Source: Halopseudomonas maritima
GTDB lineage: Bacteria; Pseudomonadota; Gammaproteobacteria; Pseudomonadales; Pseudomonadaceae
Length of the DNA stretch: 64,000 nt
Assembly (NCBI RefSeq): GCF_021545785.1
Contig: NZ_CP079801.1
Coordinates: 620,001 to 684,000 of the forward strand
Reading direction: 5' to 3'
Below are positions 49,315 to 58,361 of the stretch, piece by piece. A program made the position numbers and the translations under genes. Every line of letters starts with the position of its first letter. Positions within the stretch are counted from its first letter, which is position 1. The notes below the pieces were generated by a model. That model made no database searches. It saw only the letters and a program-made list of their open reading frames with translations, and had not been told where the DNA came from.

Positions 49315-50550
49315 TTAAGCGTCCTCGGCAGCCGGAGCATCCAGCCCGAAGGCGGTATGCAGCGCACGCACTGCCAGCTCCAGATACTTCTCATCGATGA
49401 CCACCGACACCTTGATTTCAGAGGTGGAGATCATCTGAATATTGATACCTTCATCGGCCAGCGCCTCGAACATGCTGCTGGCCACGCCCGCATGCGAGCG
49501 CATGCCTACACCTACGATAGACACCTTGGCGATTTTGTCATCAGCCGCCACTTCACGTGCGCCAATATCGCTGGCTATCTGCTTGAGAATAGACTCTGCC
49601 TTGCGAAATTCGTTGCGATGCACGGTAAAGGTGAAGTCGGTCGTATTATCCATCGACACGTTCTGTACGATCATGTCGACTTCGATGTTTGCAGCACTGA
49701 CCGGCCCCAGAATCTTGAAGGCCACACCGGGGGTGTCCGGCACGCCACGGATAGTCAGTTTGGCTTCATCACGGTTGAACGCGATACCGGAGATGACGGG
49801 TTGTTCCATTGATACGTTGTCCTCGAGGGTAATAAGGGTGCCCGGGCCTTCTTTGAAGCTGTGCAGCACGCGCAGCGGTACGGCATATTTGCCAGCAAAC
49901 TCCACCGAACGAATCTGCAGCACCTTGGAACCCAGGCTGGCCATCTCCAGCATCTCTTCAAAGGTGATGCGGTCGAGCCGGCGAGCCCGCTCAACCACGC
50001 GCGGGTCGGTGGTATAGACGCCATCGACATCAGTATAAATCTGGCACTCGTCAGCTTTCAGCGCCGCGGCCAACGCTACGCCGGTGGTGTCTGAACCACC
50101 ACGACCAAGCGTTGTAATAGCGCCATTCTCGTCGGCGCCCTGGAACCCCGCGACAATGACAACCCGACCAGCTGCCAGCTCGCCGCGCATGCGCTCGTCA
50201 TCAATCTGTTGAATGCGCGCCTTGCCGTGAGCACTGTCGGTCAGAATACGCACCTGCGGCCCCGTCATGGAGACAGCCTCTACGCCAATTGCCTTCAGCG
50301 CCATAGCCAGCAGACCGATGGTGACCTGCTCGCCAGTGGAGACAATCACATCCATCTCACGCGGGTCGGGGTCGGCCTGAATCTGTTTGGCCAGATCAAT
50401 CAGTCGGTTGGTTTCCCCGCTCATGGCGGAGACCACCACGACCAGGTCATCACCCCGCTCCCTGAAGCCCTTGATTTTCTCGGCGACTTGCTGGATTCGT
50501 TCCACGCTGCCAACCGAGGTACCACCAAACTTCTGGACAATAAGCGCCAT
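49315..50550 (-). CDS. lysC: Aspartokinase
   Basis: First step of lysine, threonine and methionine synthesis. The 411-residue enzyme has the KFGGTSVGSVERI motif at the N-terminus, TTLGRGGSDTTGVALA and two C-terminal ACT domains (about 265-405) for feedback control by lysine and threonine. A GC hairpin (CTGACCAGCC/GCTGGTCAG, 49275-49295) follows the gene. It lies between alaS and csrA. Confidence 0.97.
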   Translation of the reverse strand: MALIVQKFGGTSVGSVERIQQVAEKIKGFRERGDDLVVVVSAMSGETNRLIDLAKQIQADPDPREMDVIVSTGEQVTIGLLAMALKAIGVEAVSMTGPQVRILTDSAHGKARIQQIDDERMRGELAAGRVVIVAGFQGADENGAITTLGRGGSDTTGVALAAALKADECQIYTDVDGVYTTDPRVVERARRLDRITFEEMLEMASLGSKVLQIRSVEFAGKYAVPLRVLHSFKEGPGTLITLEDNVSMEQPVISGIAFNRDEAKLTIRGVPDTPGVAFKILGPVSAANIEVDMIVQNVSMDNTTDFTFTVHRNEFRKAESILKQIASDIGAREVAADDKIAKVSIVGVGMRSHAGVASSMFEALADEGINIQMISTSEIKVSVVIDEKYLELAVRALHTAFGLDAPAAEDA

Positions 50551-50621
50551 TTTGCTACGTCAATCCTCACCCAGCGGTCGGCCTTCCGACCCGTCTAAAA
50601 GCACTCGTTCGAGCGCCTCCC

Positions 50622-53243
50622 CTACTGCTGCGCAACCCACTCGGTCGCTGCGCTCAACGCCTGGTCCAGCGCCGCGACATCGGTGCCGCCGCCCTGTGCC
50701 ATATCGGGACGCCCGCCGCCCTTGCCGCCAACGGCCTGGGCGGTGGTGCGAATCCAGTCACCAGCCTTGAGCGGCCCGGCCAGGTCCTTGGTGACACCAG
50801 CCACCAGCACCACTTTACCTTCGTGCTCGCCACCCAGCAGGATAGCGGCTGATCCCAATTTGTTCTTCAGCTGGTCAACCAGCGCCATCAAACCCTTGCC
50901 GTCCTGACCATCAACACGCTGCACCAGTACCGTACGCCCACCCAGCTGCTGCGCAGCCGCGGCCAGGTCAGAGCCGGCAGCACTCGCGGCCTTGGCCTTG
51001 AGCTGTTCGACTTCTTTTTCCAGCTGGCGACTACGCTCAACCAGCGCGGTCAGCTTGTCCAGCACGGTGTCGCGACTGCCTTTGACTACCTGCGCCGCGT
51101 CACGCAGACGCTCTTCTGTCTCGGCCACCCAGGCCAGCGCACCCGCGCCGGTGACCGCCTCAATACGACGTACACCCGAGGCGATGCCGCTCTCGGCGGT
51201 AATTTTGAACAGGCCAATGTCGCCGGTACGCGATACATGGGTACCGCCACACAATTCAACGGAGAAGCCGTCACCCATGGTCAGTACGCGCACTTCATCG
51301 CCGTACTTCTCACCAAACAGGGCCATGGCGCCCTTGGCCTTGGCTGTCTCGATGTCGGTAAGCTCAACGCCAACAGCGGAGTTTTGGCGCACCTGCTCGT
51401 TGACCATATCTTCCAGCAGACGCAGCTGCTCGGGCTTGATGGCCTCGTAATGACTGAAGTCAAAGCGTAGACGCTGGCTGTCAACCAGTGAGCCTTTCTG
51501 CTGCACGTGATCGCCCAGCACCTCGCGCAAGGCGGCGTGTAACAGGTGCGTGGCAGAGTGGTTCAGCGCGGTAGCCTGACGCACCCCGGCATCGACCTCA
51601 GCCTGCACCTGCTCACCCACACGCAGGCTGCCCTGCTGAACAGCAACGTGGTGCAGATGCGCGTTGCCGGCCTTGGTGGTGTCGGACACCTCAGCCTGTA
51701 CGCCATCAGCACGCAGGAAACCGGTATCACCAGCCTGACCACCGGATTCGGCATAAAACGCCGTCTGATCCAGCACAGCCACGCCCTTCTCGCCTTCGTT
51801 CAACGCCTGGACCGGCTCACCATCGCGGAACAGCGCAACAACGCTGCCCTGCCCTTCGGTGCCATCGTAGCCCTGGAAGCGGGTCTCGATGTCGACCTTG
51901 ACCAGCGCGTTGTAATCCAGACCAAACTGACTGGCAGAACGGGCGCGCTCGCGCTGGGCTTCCATCGCCGCCTCAAAGCCGGCCTCATCAATGGTCAGCT
52001 CACGCTCACGGGCAATGTCACCGGTCAGATCCACCGGGAAGCCATAGGTGTCATAGAGCTTGAACACAACATCGCCGGGAATCTCACTACCCTTCAGCTC
52101 GGCCAGATCCTGCTCCAGAATGCGCAGGCCCTGATCCAGCGTCTTGGCAAACTGCTCTTCCTCGGTCTTCAGCACGCGCTCGATATGCGCCTGCTGGGTT
52201 TTCAGCTCGGGGAAGGCGTCGCCCATCTCGGCCGCCAGCGCTGCGACGATCTTGTGGAAGAACACGCCCTTGGCGCCCAGCTTGTTGCCGTGACGGCAAG
52301 CGCGGCGAATGATGCGGCGCAGCACGTAGCCCCGACCTTCATTGGACGGCAGCACACCGTCAGCAATCAGGAAGCTGCAGGAACGAATGTGGTCAGCGAC
52401 CACTTTCAGCGACGCTGCATTGTCCTGCGCGCAGCCGATGGCTTCGGCGGCAGCGGACAGCAGGTTCTGGAACAGGTCGATCTCGTAGTTGGCATGCACG
52501 TGCTGCATAACCGCGCTGATGCGCTCCAGCCCCATGCCGGTGTCGACACTCGGCGCCGGCAGCGGGTGCATTTCACCGTCAGCGGTGCGGTTGAACTGCA
52601 TGAAGACGTTGTTCCAGATTTCGATATAGCGGTCACCGTCCTCTTCGGGCGAGCCCGGCGGGCCACCCCAGATATCGGCGCCGTGGTCGAAGAAAATCTC
52701 GGTACAAGGACCACACGGGCCGGTGTCCCCCATGGCCCAGAAGTTGTCAGACGCGTATGGCGCGCCCTTGTTGTCGCCGATACGCACCATGCGCTCAGCC
52801 GGTACACCCACTTCCTTGATCCAGATGTCGTAGGCCTCGTCATCGCTGGCGTAGACGGTGACCCAGAGTTTCTCCTGCGGCAGGTTCAACCACTTGTCCG
52901 AGGTCAGAAACTCCCACGCGTAATGAATGGCATCGCGTTTGAAGTAATCACCAAAGCTGAAGTTGCCCAGCATCTCGAAGAAGGTGTGATGGCGCGCCGT
53001 GTACCCGACGTTCTCCAGATCATTGTGCTTGCCGCCGGCGCGCACGCACTTCTGGCTGCTGGTGGCGCGGGTATAAGCGCGCTTTTCCAGGCCCAGGAAG
53101 CAGTCCTTGAACTGGTTCATGCCGGCGTTGGTGAACAGCAATGTCGGGTCGTTGGCCGGAATCAGCGAGCTGGAGGCAACGCGGGTGTGCCCCTTTTCTT
53201 CAAAGAAACGGAGGAAAGATTCACGGATGTCTGCGCTTTTCAT
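50622..53243 (-). CDS. alaS: Alanyl-tRNA synthetase
   Basis: Charges tRNA-Ala and edits mischarged serine and glycine. The 873-residue protein has the class II core (SFLRFFEEKGHTRVASSSLIP; MLGNFSFGDYFK), editing-site ligands HSATHLLH and CGGTH, and the C-terminal DHHA1 region (GGGRPDMAQGGG). I start at 53243 (MKSADIRESF) because AAGGGAAT precedes it. A MITE-like element lies 143 bases upstream. Confidence 0.98.
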   Translation of the reverse strand: MKSADIRESFLRFFEEKGHTRVASSSLIPANDPTLLFTNAGMNQFKDCFLGLEKRAYTRATSSQKCVRAGGKHNDLENVGYTARHHTFFEMLGNFSFGDYFKRDAIHYAWEFLTSDKWLNLPQEKLWVTVYASDDEAYDIWIKEVGVPAERMVRIGDNKGAPYASDNFWAMGDTGPCGPCTEIFFDHGADIWGGPPGSPEEDGDRYIEIWNNVFMQFNRTADGEMHPLPAPSVDTGMGLERISAVMQHVHANYEIDLFQNLLSAAAEAIGCAQDNAASLKVVADHIRSCSFLIADGVLPSNEGRGYVLRRIIRRACRHGNKLGAKGVFFHKIVAALAAEMGDAFPELKTQQAHIERVLKTEEEQFAKTLDQGLRILEQDLAELKGSEIPGDVVFKLYDTYGFPVDLTGDIARERELTIDEAGFEAAMEAQRERARSASQFGLDYNALVKVDIETRFQGYDGTEGQGSVVALFRDGEPVQALNEGEKGVAVLDQTAFYAESGGQAGDTGFLRADGVQAEVSDTTKAGNAHLHHVAVQQGSLRVGEQVQAEVDAGVRQATALNHSATHLLHAALREVLGDHVQQKGSLVDSQRLRFDFSHYEAIKPEQLRLLEDMVNEQVRQNSAVGVELTDIETAKAKGAMALFGEKYGDEVRVLTMGDGFSVELCGGTHVSRTGDIGLFKITAESGIASGVRRIEAVTGAGALAWVAETEERLRDAAQVVKGSRDTVLDKLTALVERSRQLEKEVEQLKAKAASAAGSDLAAAAQQLGGRTVLVQRVDGQDGKGLMALVDQLKNKLGSAAILLGGEHEGKVVLVAGVTKDLAGPLKAGDWIRTTAQAVGGKGGGRPDMAQGGGTDVAALDQALSAATEWVAQQ

Positions 53244-53385
53244 AATTCCCTTACCAGAGACGGGTCGGCCAGCTGAACGTCGGGAGCATGTCGCGGTCTG
53301 CGCCGCGTGGAGAGGCTGCTCCAGATGGAGCATCCAGACTGGCAAAGAGCCGCATTATATAAGCATCAGAGCGGCAGATGCATTA

Positions 53386-53715
53386 GGGTCTGTTAACGTT
53401 TCGTTCGCCCGCCTGCCGGAGGCCATTTTTCGGCCAGGCAAGGCGAAGGGAGTGCAGTGTGGTTATTCCACACAAGCGACCGACAACGAAGCATGGCCGA
53501 AAAATGGCCCCGGCCCTCTGGGTTGCGCCTGTAAAGCCGCCACTCAGCGTCGCTCGTCGTTTATTTGGAATAACCACAAAAACGTCTGGAACGTCTTTGC
53601 GCGCCAGCCCCGAAGGGGTGAAGCACAGGGATGTGCTGAACAAACTACTCTCCTCGCTCCTTGATTGGCGGCTTTGCAGGCGCAACAGGCGGGCGAACGA
53701 AACGTTAACAGACCC
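53386..53715. mobile_element. 330-bp MITE-like element with 30-bp perfect terminal inverted repeats
   Basis: The ends are a perfect 30-bp inverted repeat (53386-53415 and 53686-53715) starting GGGTCTGTTAACGTTTCG. A TA dinucleotide flanks both sides (53384-53385 and 53716-53717), as in a TA target duplication of the IS630/Tc1 type. Inside are three more inverted repeats: 16 bp perfect (53421-53436 with 53494-53509), 13 bp perfect (53458-53470 with 53566-53578), and 20 bp with one mismatch (53523-53542 with 53666-53685). They interlock rather than nest. No transposase is encoded. It lies between alaS and aruG in a 615-base gap. Confidence 0.88.
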
Positions 53716-53858
53716 TACCTCCACGGTTGATATTCACTATGCCTTCTATAGATTCCGACCACTGAAGAGTCCGCGAGGTTCACTGCGCCATCGCCAGGGC
53801 TGGCAAGACCAACGCGTCCGACCAGCAGAGCAAACCGACCGAGCAAGCCCGGCGACCC

Positions 53859-54869
53859 TCAGGCGTTCAGCGCGACCGCCCTAACCAGAGTGCCAGCGCG
53901 CAGCTTGAGGCGCTCTGCGGACTCGGCACCCACCACCAGGGTGCCGGCAGCCACGCGCGCCGGGGCGGCAATCATGCGGCAGTTATCACGCCCGCGATTG
54001 GAAATGAGATAAGGCTCGGCTTCATCGCCCGGCGTACCGATGGCCAGCAGCAGGGTGCGGCTGTCGCGGATAGCGCGAATCTGTCCACGCTGGGCCTCCA
54101 GGGTGGCGCCGCCGTCAAAGATGTCGATGTAGCCCTGATAGCGCATGCCCTCTTCTTCAAGCACCAGGCGGCCCGCTTCAGAGTCCGGGTGCACCTGCCC
54201 GATGGCATCACGCGCTGCCTGGCTGAGAAAGCAGGCGTACAGCGGAAACTTGGGCATCATCTCGGCAATAAACGCCTTGTTACCCAAGCCTGTCAGGTAG
54301 TCAGCGTAGGCAAAGTCCATGCGGAAGAAATGCTGCCCCAGGCTGTCCCAGAAAGGTGAGCGATCATTCTCGCCAGCGCGGCCGCGCATCTCCACAACCA
54401 CCCGCTCGGAGAAGTCCTGCGGCGCGTCTGCCATAAACATGAACCGCGCCTTCGATAGCAGTCGCGGCGAGTCGCCCGAGCGAAATTCAGGTGCGAGGAA
54501 GTAGGAACACAACGCCGTAGCGCCGGTTAGGTCATTGACCAGAAACAACGTCGGATGCTGCCGGTACACGCCCAGCTCATCACTGGCCGCCACAGTCAGC
54601 CCCATCCGGTAGCTGTACCAGGGCTCGCGCAAGCCGGCTGCTCCCAGCATCCCACTGGAGCCGACAATACGACCGTCCATTGCCTCCAGCACCAGCAGGT
54701 AGTCGGCGTCCGCCTGGGGCACCTGCCCGGCGAAGCTCTGTTCGATCAGTTGCAAGCGCTCACGCAGACGCTCCTCGCTGGCCGGCAGTGTGGTCAGCCC
54801 GGCACCGGCACTTTGCGCCAGCGCCAGCAACGCTTCAAGATCCCCCAGATTGGCGGCCCGTACCAGCAT
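53859..54869 (-). CDS. aruG: Arginine N-succinyltransferase, beta subunit AruG
   Basis: With AruF it makes N2-succinylarginine in the AST pathway. The 336-residue AstA-family protein shows EMRGRAGENDRSPFWDSLGQHFFRMDFAYADYLTG and GYIDIFDGGATLEA, both family landmarks, and an N-terminal acyltransferase fold (LVRAANLGDLEALL). It starts directly after aruF. The genes that follow in P. aeruginosa (aruD, aruB, aruE) are not present; a MITE-like element lies downstream. Confidence 0.95.
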   Translation of the reverse strand: MLVRAANLGDLEALLALAQSAGAGLTTLPASEERLRERLQLIEQSFAGQVPQADADYLLVLEAMDGRIVGSSGMLGAAGLREPWYSYRMGLTVAASDELGVYRQHPTLFLVNDLTGATALCSYFLAPEFRSGDSPRLLSKARFMFMADAPQDFSERVVVEMRGRAGENDRSPFWDSLGQHFFRMDFAYADYLTGLGNKAFIAEMMPKFPLYACFLSQAARDAIGQVHPDSEAGRLVLEEEGMRYQGYIDIFDGGATLEAQRGQIRAIRDSRTLLLAIGTPGDEAEPYLISNRGRDNCRMIAAPARVAAGTLVVGAESAERLKLRAGTLVRAVALNA

Positions 54870-54870
54870 C

Positions 54871-55890
54871 TCAGTCTCCCCTAATCAGGCGCAGGCTATC
54901 ACCCTCGGCGACACGCAAGGCCTGGGCGGTGGCCACATCCAGCTGCAGCGGCTGCCCCGGCTGCCAGTCGAAGCGCAAGGCACAGGCACGAAAATCACAC
55001 ACCTTGGTGTTGGCGACCAGCCACAGGCTGTCGCCGGCCTGCGGCTGACCTACCACCACCTGCGCCAGCTGACTGTGGCGCACACTGGTCAGCATGGCGG
55101 TACGTGCATTGACCACTGGCCCGCCGTCAAAGATATCGACGTAGTTGTCGGTCTCAAACCCTTCATCCATCAGGATGTCGAACACATCCTGCACACTGGG
55201 ATTGACCTGCCCGACCACTTCCTGAGCTTCGTCAGACAACATGGGCACGTAGATCGGATAACCCGGCATCAGCTCAGCCAGAAAGCCGCGCCCGCGCTCG
55301 CTGCCGATGCGCTCGGCCTCGGCGTAGCTGACAGCGAAGAAGTGACGACCAACCGCATCCCAGAAGGGCGCATTACCCTGGTCGTCACTGATACCGACCA
55401 CCTCCACCGAGGTGGACTCGGCAAAGCGCTGGGGGTGACTGGCCATAAACAGCAGACGACCGCGGGCATTGAGCTGCAGCAGTTCAGGGCAGTGATAACC
55501 CTCACTCAGGTGATAACCCACCAGCAAACTATGACCGGTCAGGTCGTGGCAGAGCGAGAGCACATGGATACGGTTGTGCAGCCCCAGCTCACGCGAGGCA
55601 TGCACAAACATTTCGTTGCGAAAGGTATAGAACGGAGAGCGAAAACCGGAGGCGGCGATAATTCCGCTACAGCCAACCAGCGTGCCTGTAGCGGTGTCTT
55701 CCAGAACAAAAAAATAACGCTCCTCACCACTGAAGGTCACTTCCTCAGCCATGGAGGCTTCCGATGCCGCCAGGATGTCGGCCAGCCGCTCACGACTGGC
55801 CGGCAGCGCGGTAACCCCAACCGGGCTCGCCGCCGCCAGGCGCTCAATCTGTGGCAGGTCCGCCGTCCTGCCCAAACGCAGCATCAGCAT
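54871..55890 (-). CDS. aruF: Arginine N-succinyltransferase, alpha subunit AruF
   Basis: Partner of AruG, 339 residues, also AstA family. It shows EVVGISDDQGNAPFWDAVGRHFFAVSYAEAE and NYVDIFDGGPVVNARTAMLTSVR. The N-terminus LRLGRTADLPQIERLAAASPVGVTALP matches the alpha type. It lies between aruC (18 bases) and aruG (1 base). The two subunits look like an old duplication. Confidence 0.95.
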   Translation of the reverse strand: MLMLRLGRTADLPQIERLAAASPVGVTALPASRERLADILAASEASMAEEVTFSGEERYFFVLEDTATGTLVGCSGIIAASGFRSPFYTFRNEMFVHASRELGLHNRIHVLSLCHDLTGHSLLVGYHLSEGYHCPELLQLNARGRLLFMASHPQRFAESTSVEVVGISDDQGNAPFWDAVGRHFFAVSYAEAERIGSERGRGFLAELMPGYPIYVPMLSDEAQEVVGQVNPSVQDVFDILMDEGFETDNYVDIFDGGPVVNARTAMLTSVRHSQLAQVVVGQPQAGDSLWLVANTKVCDFRACALRFDWQPGQPLQLDVATAQALRVAEGDSLRLIRGD

Positions 55891-55908
55891 CCAGTTCTCT
55901 CCCAGGGC

Positions 55909-57117
55909 CTAGGCGGCCAGTCGCTGCAACGCAGCGCGCAGGCGCGCCAGGCCTTCGGCCATATCGGCTTCATCAATGATCAGGCTCGGCGCCAAACGCA
56001 CCACATCCGGCCCCGCCTGCAGCACCAGAACACCCTCTTCCTGCGCGAGCATCTGCACGTCTTTGGCCTTACCGCGCCAGGCGTCACTCATCACCGCCCC
56101 CAGCAACAGGCCGCTGCCGCGTACGCCGGAGAAGACGCCAAACTCCGCGCCCATGGCTTCCAGCTCAGCACGCAAGCGCTCATGCCGTTGCTGCACGCCG
56201 TCCAGCACGGCCGGCGTATTGACGATATCCAGCACCCGCTCGGCAACCGCGCAGGCCAGCGGGTTACCGCCGTAGGTGCTGCCGTGGGTGCCCACGGCAA
56301 AATGCTCGGCAATCGCCGTGGTCGTCAGCATCGCGGAAACCGGGAAGCCGCCACCCAGGCTCTTGGCGCTGGTCAGGATGTCGGGCACCACACCGCTATG
56401 CATATAAGCAAACAGCTTGCCAGTGCGCCCCATACCACTTTGCACCTCATCAAACACCAGCAGAGCCTGATGCTTGTCGCAGAGTGCGCGCACGGCCTGC
56501 AGGTAGTCGTTGCTGGCCGGAATCACCCCGCCCTCCCCCTGCACCGGCTCCAGTACCACCGCGCAGGTTGCATCGGACATGGCCGCTTCCAGCGCGGCCA
56601 GGTCCTGATAGGGCACATGGCTGATGCCGCCCATGGCTGGGCCGAAACCCTCGGAATACTTGGGCTGACCGCCGACACTGACGGTAAACAGCGAGCGACC
56701 GTGGAAGCTGTTGGTGCACGCGATAATCTGGTGCTTGGCCGCACCACCGGTGTTATGCCCCCAGCGACGCGCCAGTTTAAAGGCGGCCTCGTTGGCCTCG
56801 GCACCGGAGTTAGCGAAAAACACCCGCTCGGCGAAGGTGGCCTGCACCAGCTTGTCGGCCAAGCGCAGCGCCGGCTCGTTAGTCATGATATTGGAGACGT
56901 GCCACAGCTTGCCGGCCTGCTCGGTCAGCGCCTCAACCAGCGCCGGGTGCGCATGCCCCAGCGCATTCACCGCGATGCCGCCGGCCAGGTCAACGTATTC
57001 TCGGCCTTTCTGATCCCACAGACGCGAGCCCGCGCCGCGAACCGGAACCATATTCACCGGTGCGTAGTTGGGGACCATTACCCGATCAAAATCGGACCGA
57101 CCGACCATTGCTGACAC
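55909..57117 (-). CDS. aruC: Succinylornithine/acetylornithine aminotransferase AruC
   Basis: PLP-dependent class III aminotransferase of about 402 residues, active in both arginine synthesis and the AST pathway. It shows NSGAEANEAAFKLARRWG, SFHGRSLFTVSVGGQ, LLVFDEVQSGMGRTG and TSAKSLGGGFP with the PLP lysine. I prefer a GTG start at 57117, since AAGGAG lies six bases ahead. The ATG at 57123 touches the AAGGAG and the ATG at 57165 lacks a site. First of aruC-aruF-aruG. Confidence 0.93.
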   Translation of the reverse strand: MSAMVGRSDFDRVMVPNYAPVNMVPVRGAGSRLWDQKGREYVDLAGGIAVNALGHAHPALVEALTEQAGKLWHVSNIMTNEPALRLADKLVQATFAERVFFANSGAEANEAAFKLARRWGHNTGGAAKHQIIACTNSFHGRSLFTVSVGGQPKYSEGFGPAMGGISHVPYQDLAALEAAMSDATCAVVLEPVQGEGGVIPASNDYLQAVRALCDKHQALLVFDEVQSGMGRTGKLFAYMHSGVVPDILTSAKSLGGGFPVSAMLTTTAIAEHFAVGTHGSTYGGNPLACAVAERVLDIVNTPAVLDGVQQRHERLRAELEAMGAEFGVFSGVRGSGLLLGAVMSDAWRGKAKDVQMLAQEEGVLVLQAGPDVVRLAPSLIIDEADMAEGLARLRAALQRLAA

Positions 57118-57194
57118 TGTCATCTCCTTACTTTCAATAGGCACACCAACACGATGTGCGTTCATGGCTGTCCGCGCTGGCGAACAACCCCAAT

Positions 57195-58178
57195 TCAGGT
57201 ACTGCTCTCAGCCACCTGCTGCGCCCGCCGCTGATTGCGGTCTTCACGCGGCGTGACGCCAAAACAATTGCGATAGGCACTGGAAAAGTGCGGACCGGAT
57301 GAAAAACCGCAGGACAGGCCTATCTGAATAATCGACTTACTGGTCTGCAGTAGCATCTGGCGCGCCCGATTGAGTCGTAACTCCAGGTAATACTGCGACG
57401 GCACGCTGTTGAGGTACTGCTTGAAAATGCGCTCCAGCTGCCGCCGTGACACGCAGACATGCCGAGCAATTTCATCCGTGGTCAGCGGCTCCTCAATATT
57501 GGACTCCATCAGGATGACCGCCTGGGTCAACTTGGGATGGCTACTGCCAAGGCGGTTACGCAGCGGCATGCGCTGACGCTCACTGCCATCGCGGGTGCGC
57601 TCGATTACCAGGTCTTCGGCCACCAGCGCCGCCAGGTCCTGCCCTTGCTCCTGCGCCAACACGCTGAGTAGCAAGTCAGTACTGGCCAGACCGCCACTGC
57701 TGCTGGCCAGGTTGGCGCTCTGTACAAATAGCTGAGTGACGGCTTCCACGTCCGGGAAGCGCTCGCGAAACTCGTCGAGCATGCGCCAGTGCACGGCACA
57801 ACGCGCACCGTCGAGTACACCGCAGGCCGCCAGCACCGCGACGCCCGCCTCCAGGCCACCGACCAGCACGCCAGCTGCCACCCACTCGGCAAGCTGCGGT
57901 GCCAGCCAATCAGGCAACGAGTCAACCGCATGCAGATGCTCGGCCACCAACCAGAGCTGATTAAACCCGGCAGCGCAGCCCTGCAGCGGCGCTGGCTGTA
58001 ATAGCAGGCCATCCGCCGCGCGCACCGACTGCTCTTCGAGCGTGCAGCATTCGATCTGGTAAAGGGGCTCCTCGGCCATGCGATTGGCCGACAGTAGGAC
58101 TGACAGGGCCGGCATCAGGCTGCCGGGGTGGGCACCGGGCAGCAGCACAAAAACGACTCGCCGCAGCTCAGTCGCCAT
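57195..58178 (-). CDS. argR: AraC-family regulator of arginine metabolism (ArgR/AruR-like)
   Basis: A 327-residue regulator with an N-terminal DJ-1/PfpI-like (glutamine amidotransferase-like) sensing domain (about 5-190) and a C-terminal AraC helix-turn-helix pair (about 215-315: TTDEIARHVCVSRRQLERIFKQYLN, IIQIGLSCGFSSGPHFSSAYRNCFGVTP). P. aeruginosa ArgR, which activates aru genes, has this design. It lies just upstream of aruC on the same strand. The symbol is inferred from context and architecture. I start at 58178. Confidence 0.85.
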   Translation of the reverse strand: MATELRRVVFVLLPGAHPGSLMPALSVLLSANRMAEEPLYQIECCTLEEQSVRAADGLLLQPAPLQGCAAGFNQLWLVAEHLHAVDSLPDWLAPQLAEWVAAGVLVGGLEAGVAVLAACGVLDGARCAVHWRMLDEFRERFPDVEAVTQLFVQSANLASSSGGLASTDLLLSVLAQEQGQDLAALVAEDLVIERTRDGSERQRMPLRNRLGSSHPKLTQAVILMESNIEEPLTTDEIARHVCVSRRQLERIFKQYLNSVPSQYYLELRLNRARQMLLQTSKSIIQIGLSCGFSSGPHFSSAYRNCFGVTPREDRNQRRAQQVAESST

Positions 58179-58294
58179 CTCTGTCCGCCCCGCAATGGTG
58201 ATTGCCCACGCGCCTGTTCCTATCCGAGTCAGCAAAACCGCATTGTGCCATAAGGCAGGCAGCCTAGCACCGGAGAAAAGGCCGCTTTATGCAA

Positions 58295-58330
58295 CAAAAA
58301 AGGGCGTCTCCCGCTGCGGGAGACGCCCTT
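58295..58330 (-). terminator. Intrinsic terminator after the thiolase gene
   Basis: A perfect 14-bp stem (AAGGGCGTCTCCCG and its complement) with a 3-base loop, then TTTTTTGTTGC on the minus strand, 31 bases after the thiolase stop codon. Confidence 0.92.
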
Positions 58331-58361
58331 CTATACACAGCCGCAAATGCGGCCGCGCGGA

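Noticed and set aside
51546..53276. A 576-codon open frame opposite alaS
   Set aside because: It is a shadow of alaS, with low-complexity composition and no recognisable domain.
53383..53884. Frames of 113 and 141 codons lying mostly inside the 330-bp element
   Set aside because: They follow the palindromic element, use its inverted repeats as coding sequence and have no ribosome site; they look like annotation artefacts.
54790..57114. A 774-codon open frame on the plus strand opposite aruF and aruC
   Set aside because: The minus strand carries clear AruF and AruC; this frame has no ribosome site or family motif and reflects GC-rich codon bias on the opposite strand.
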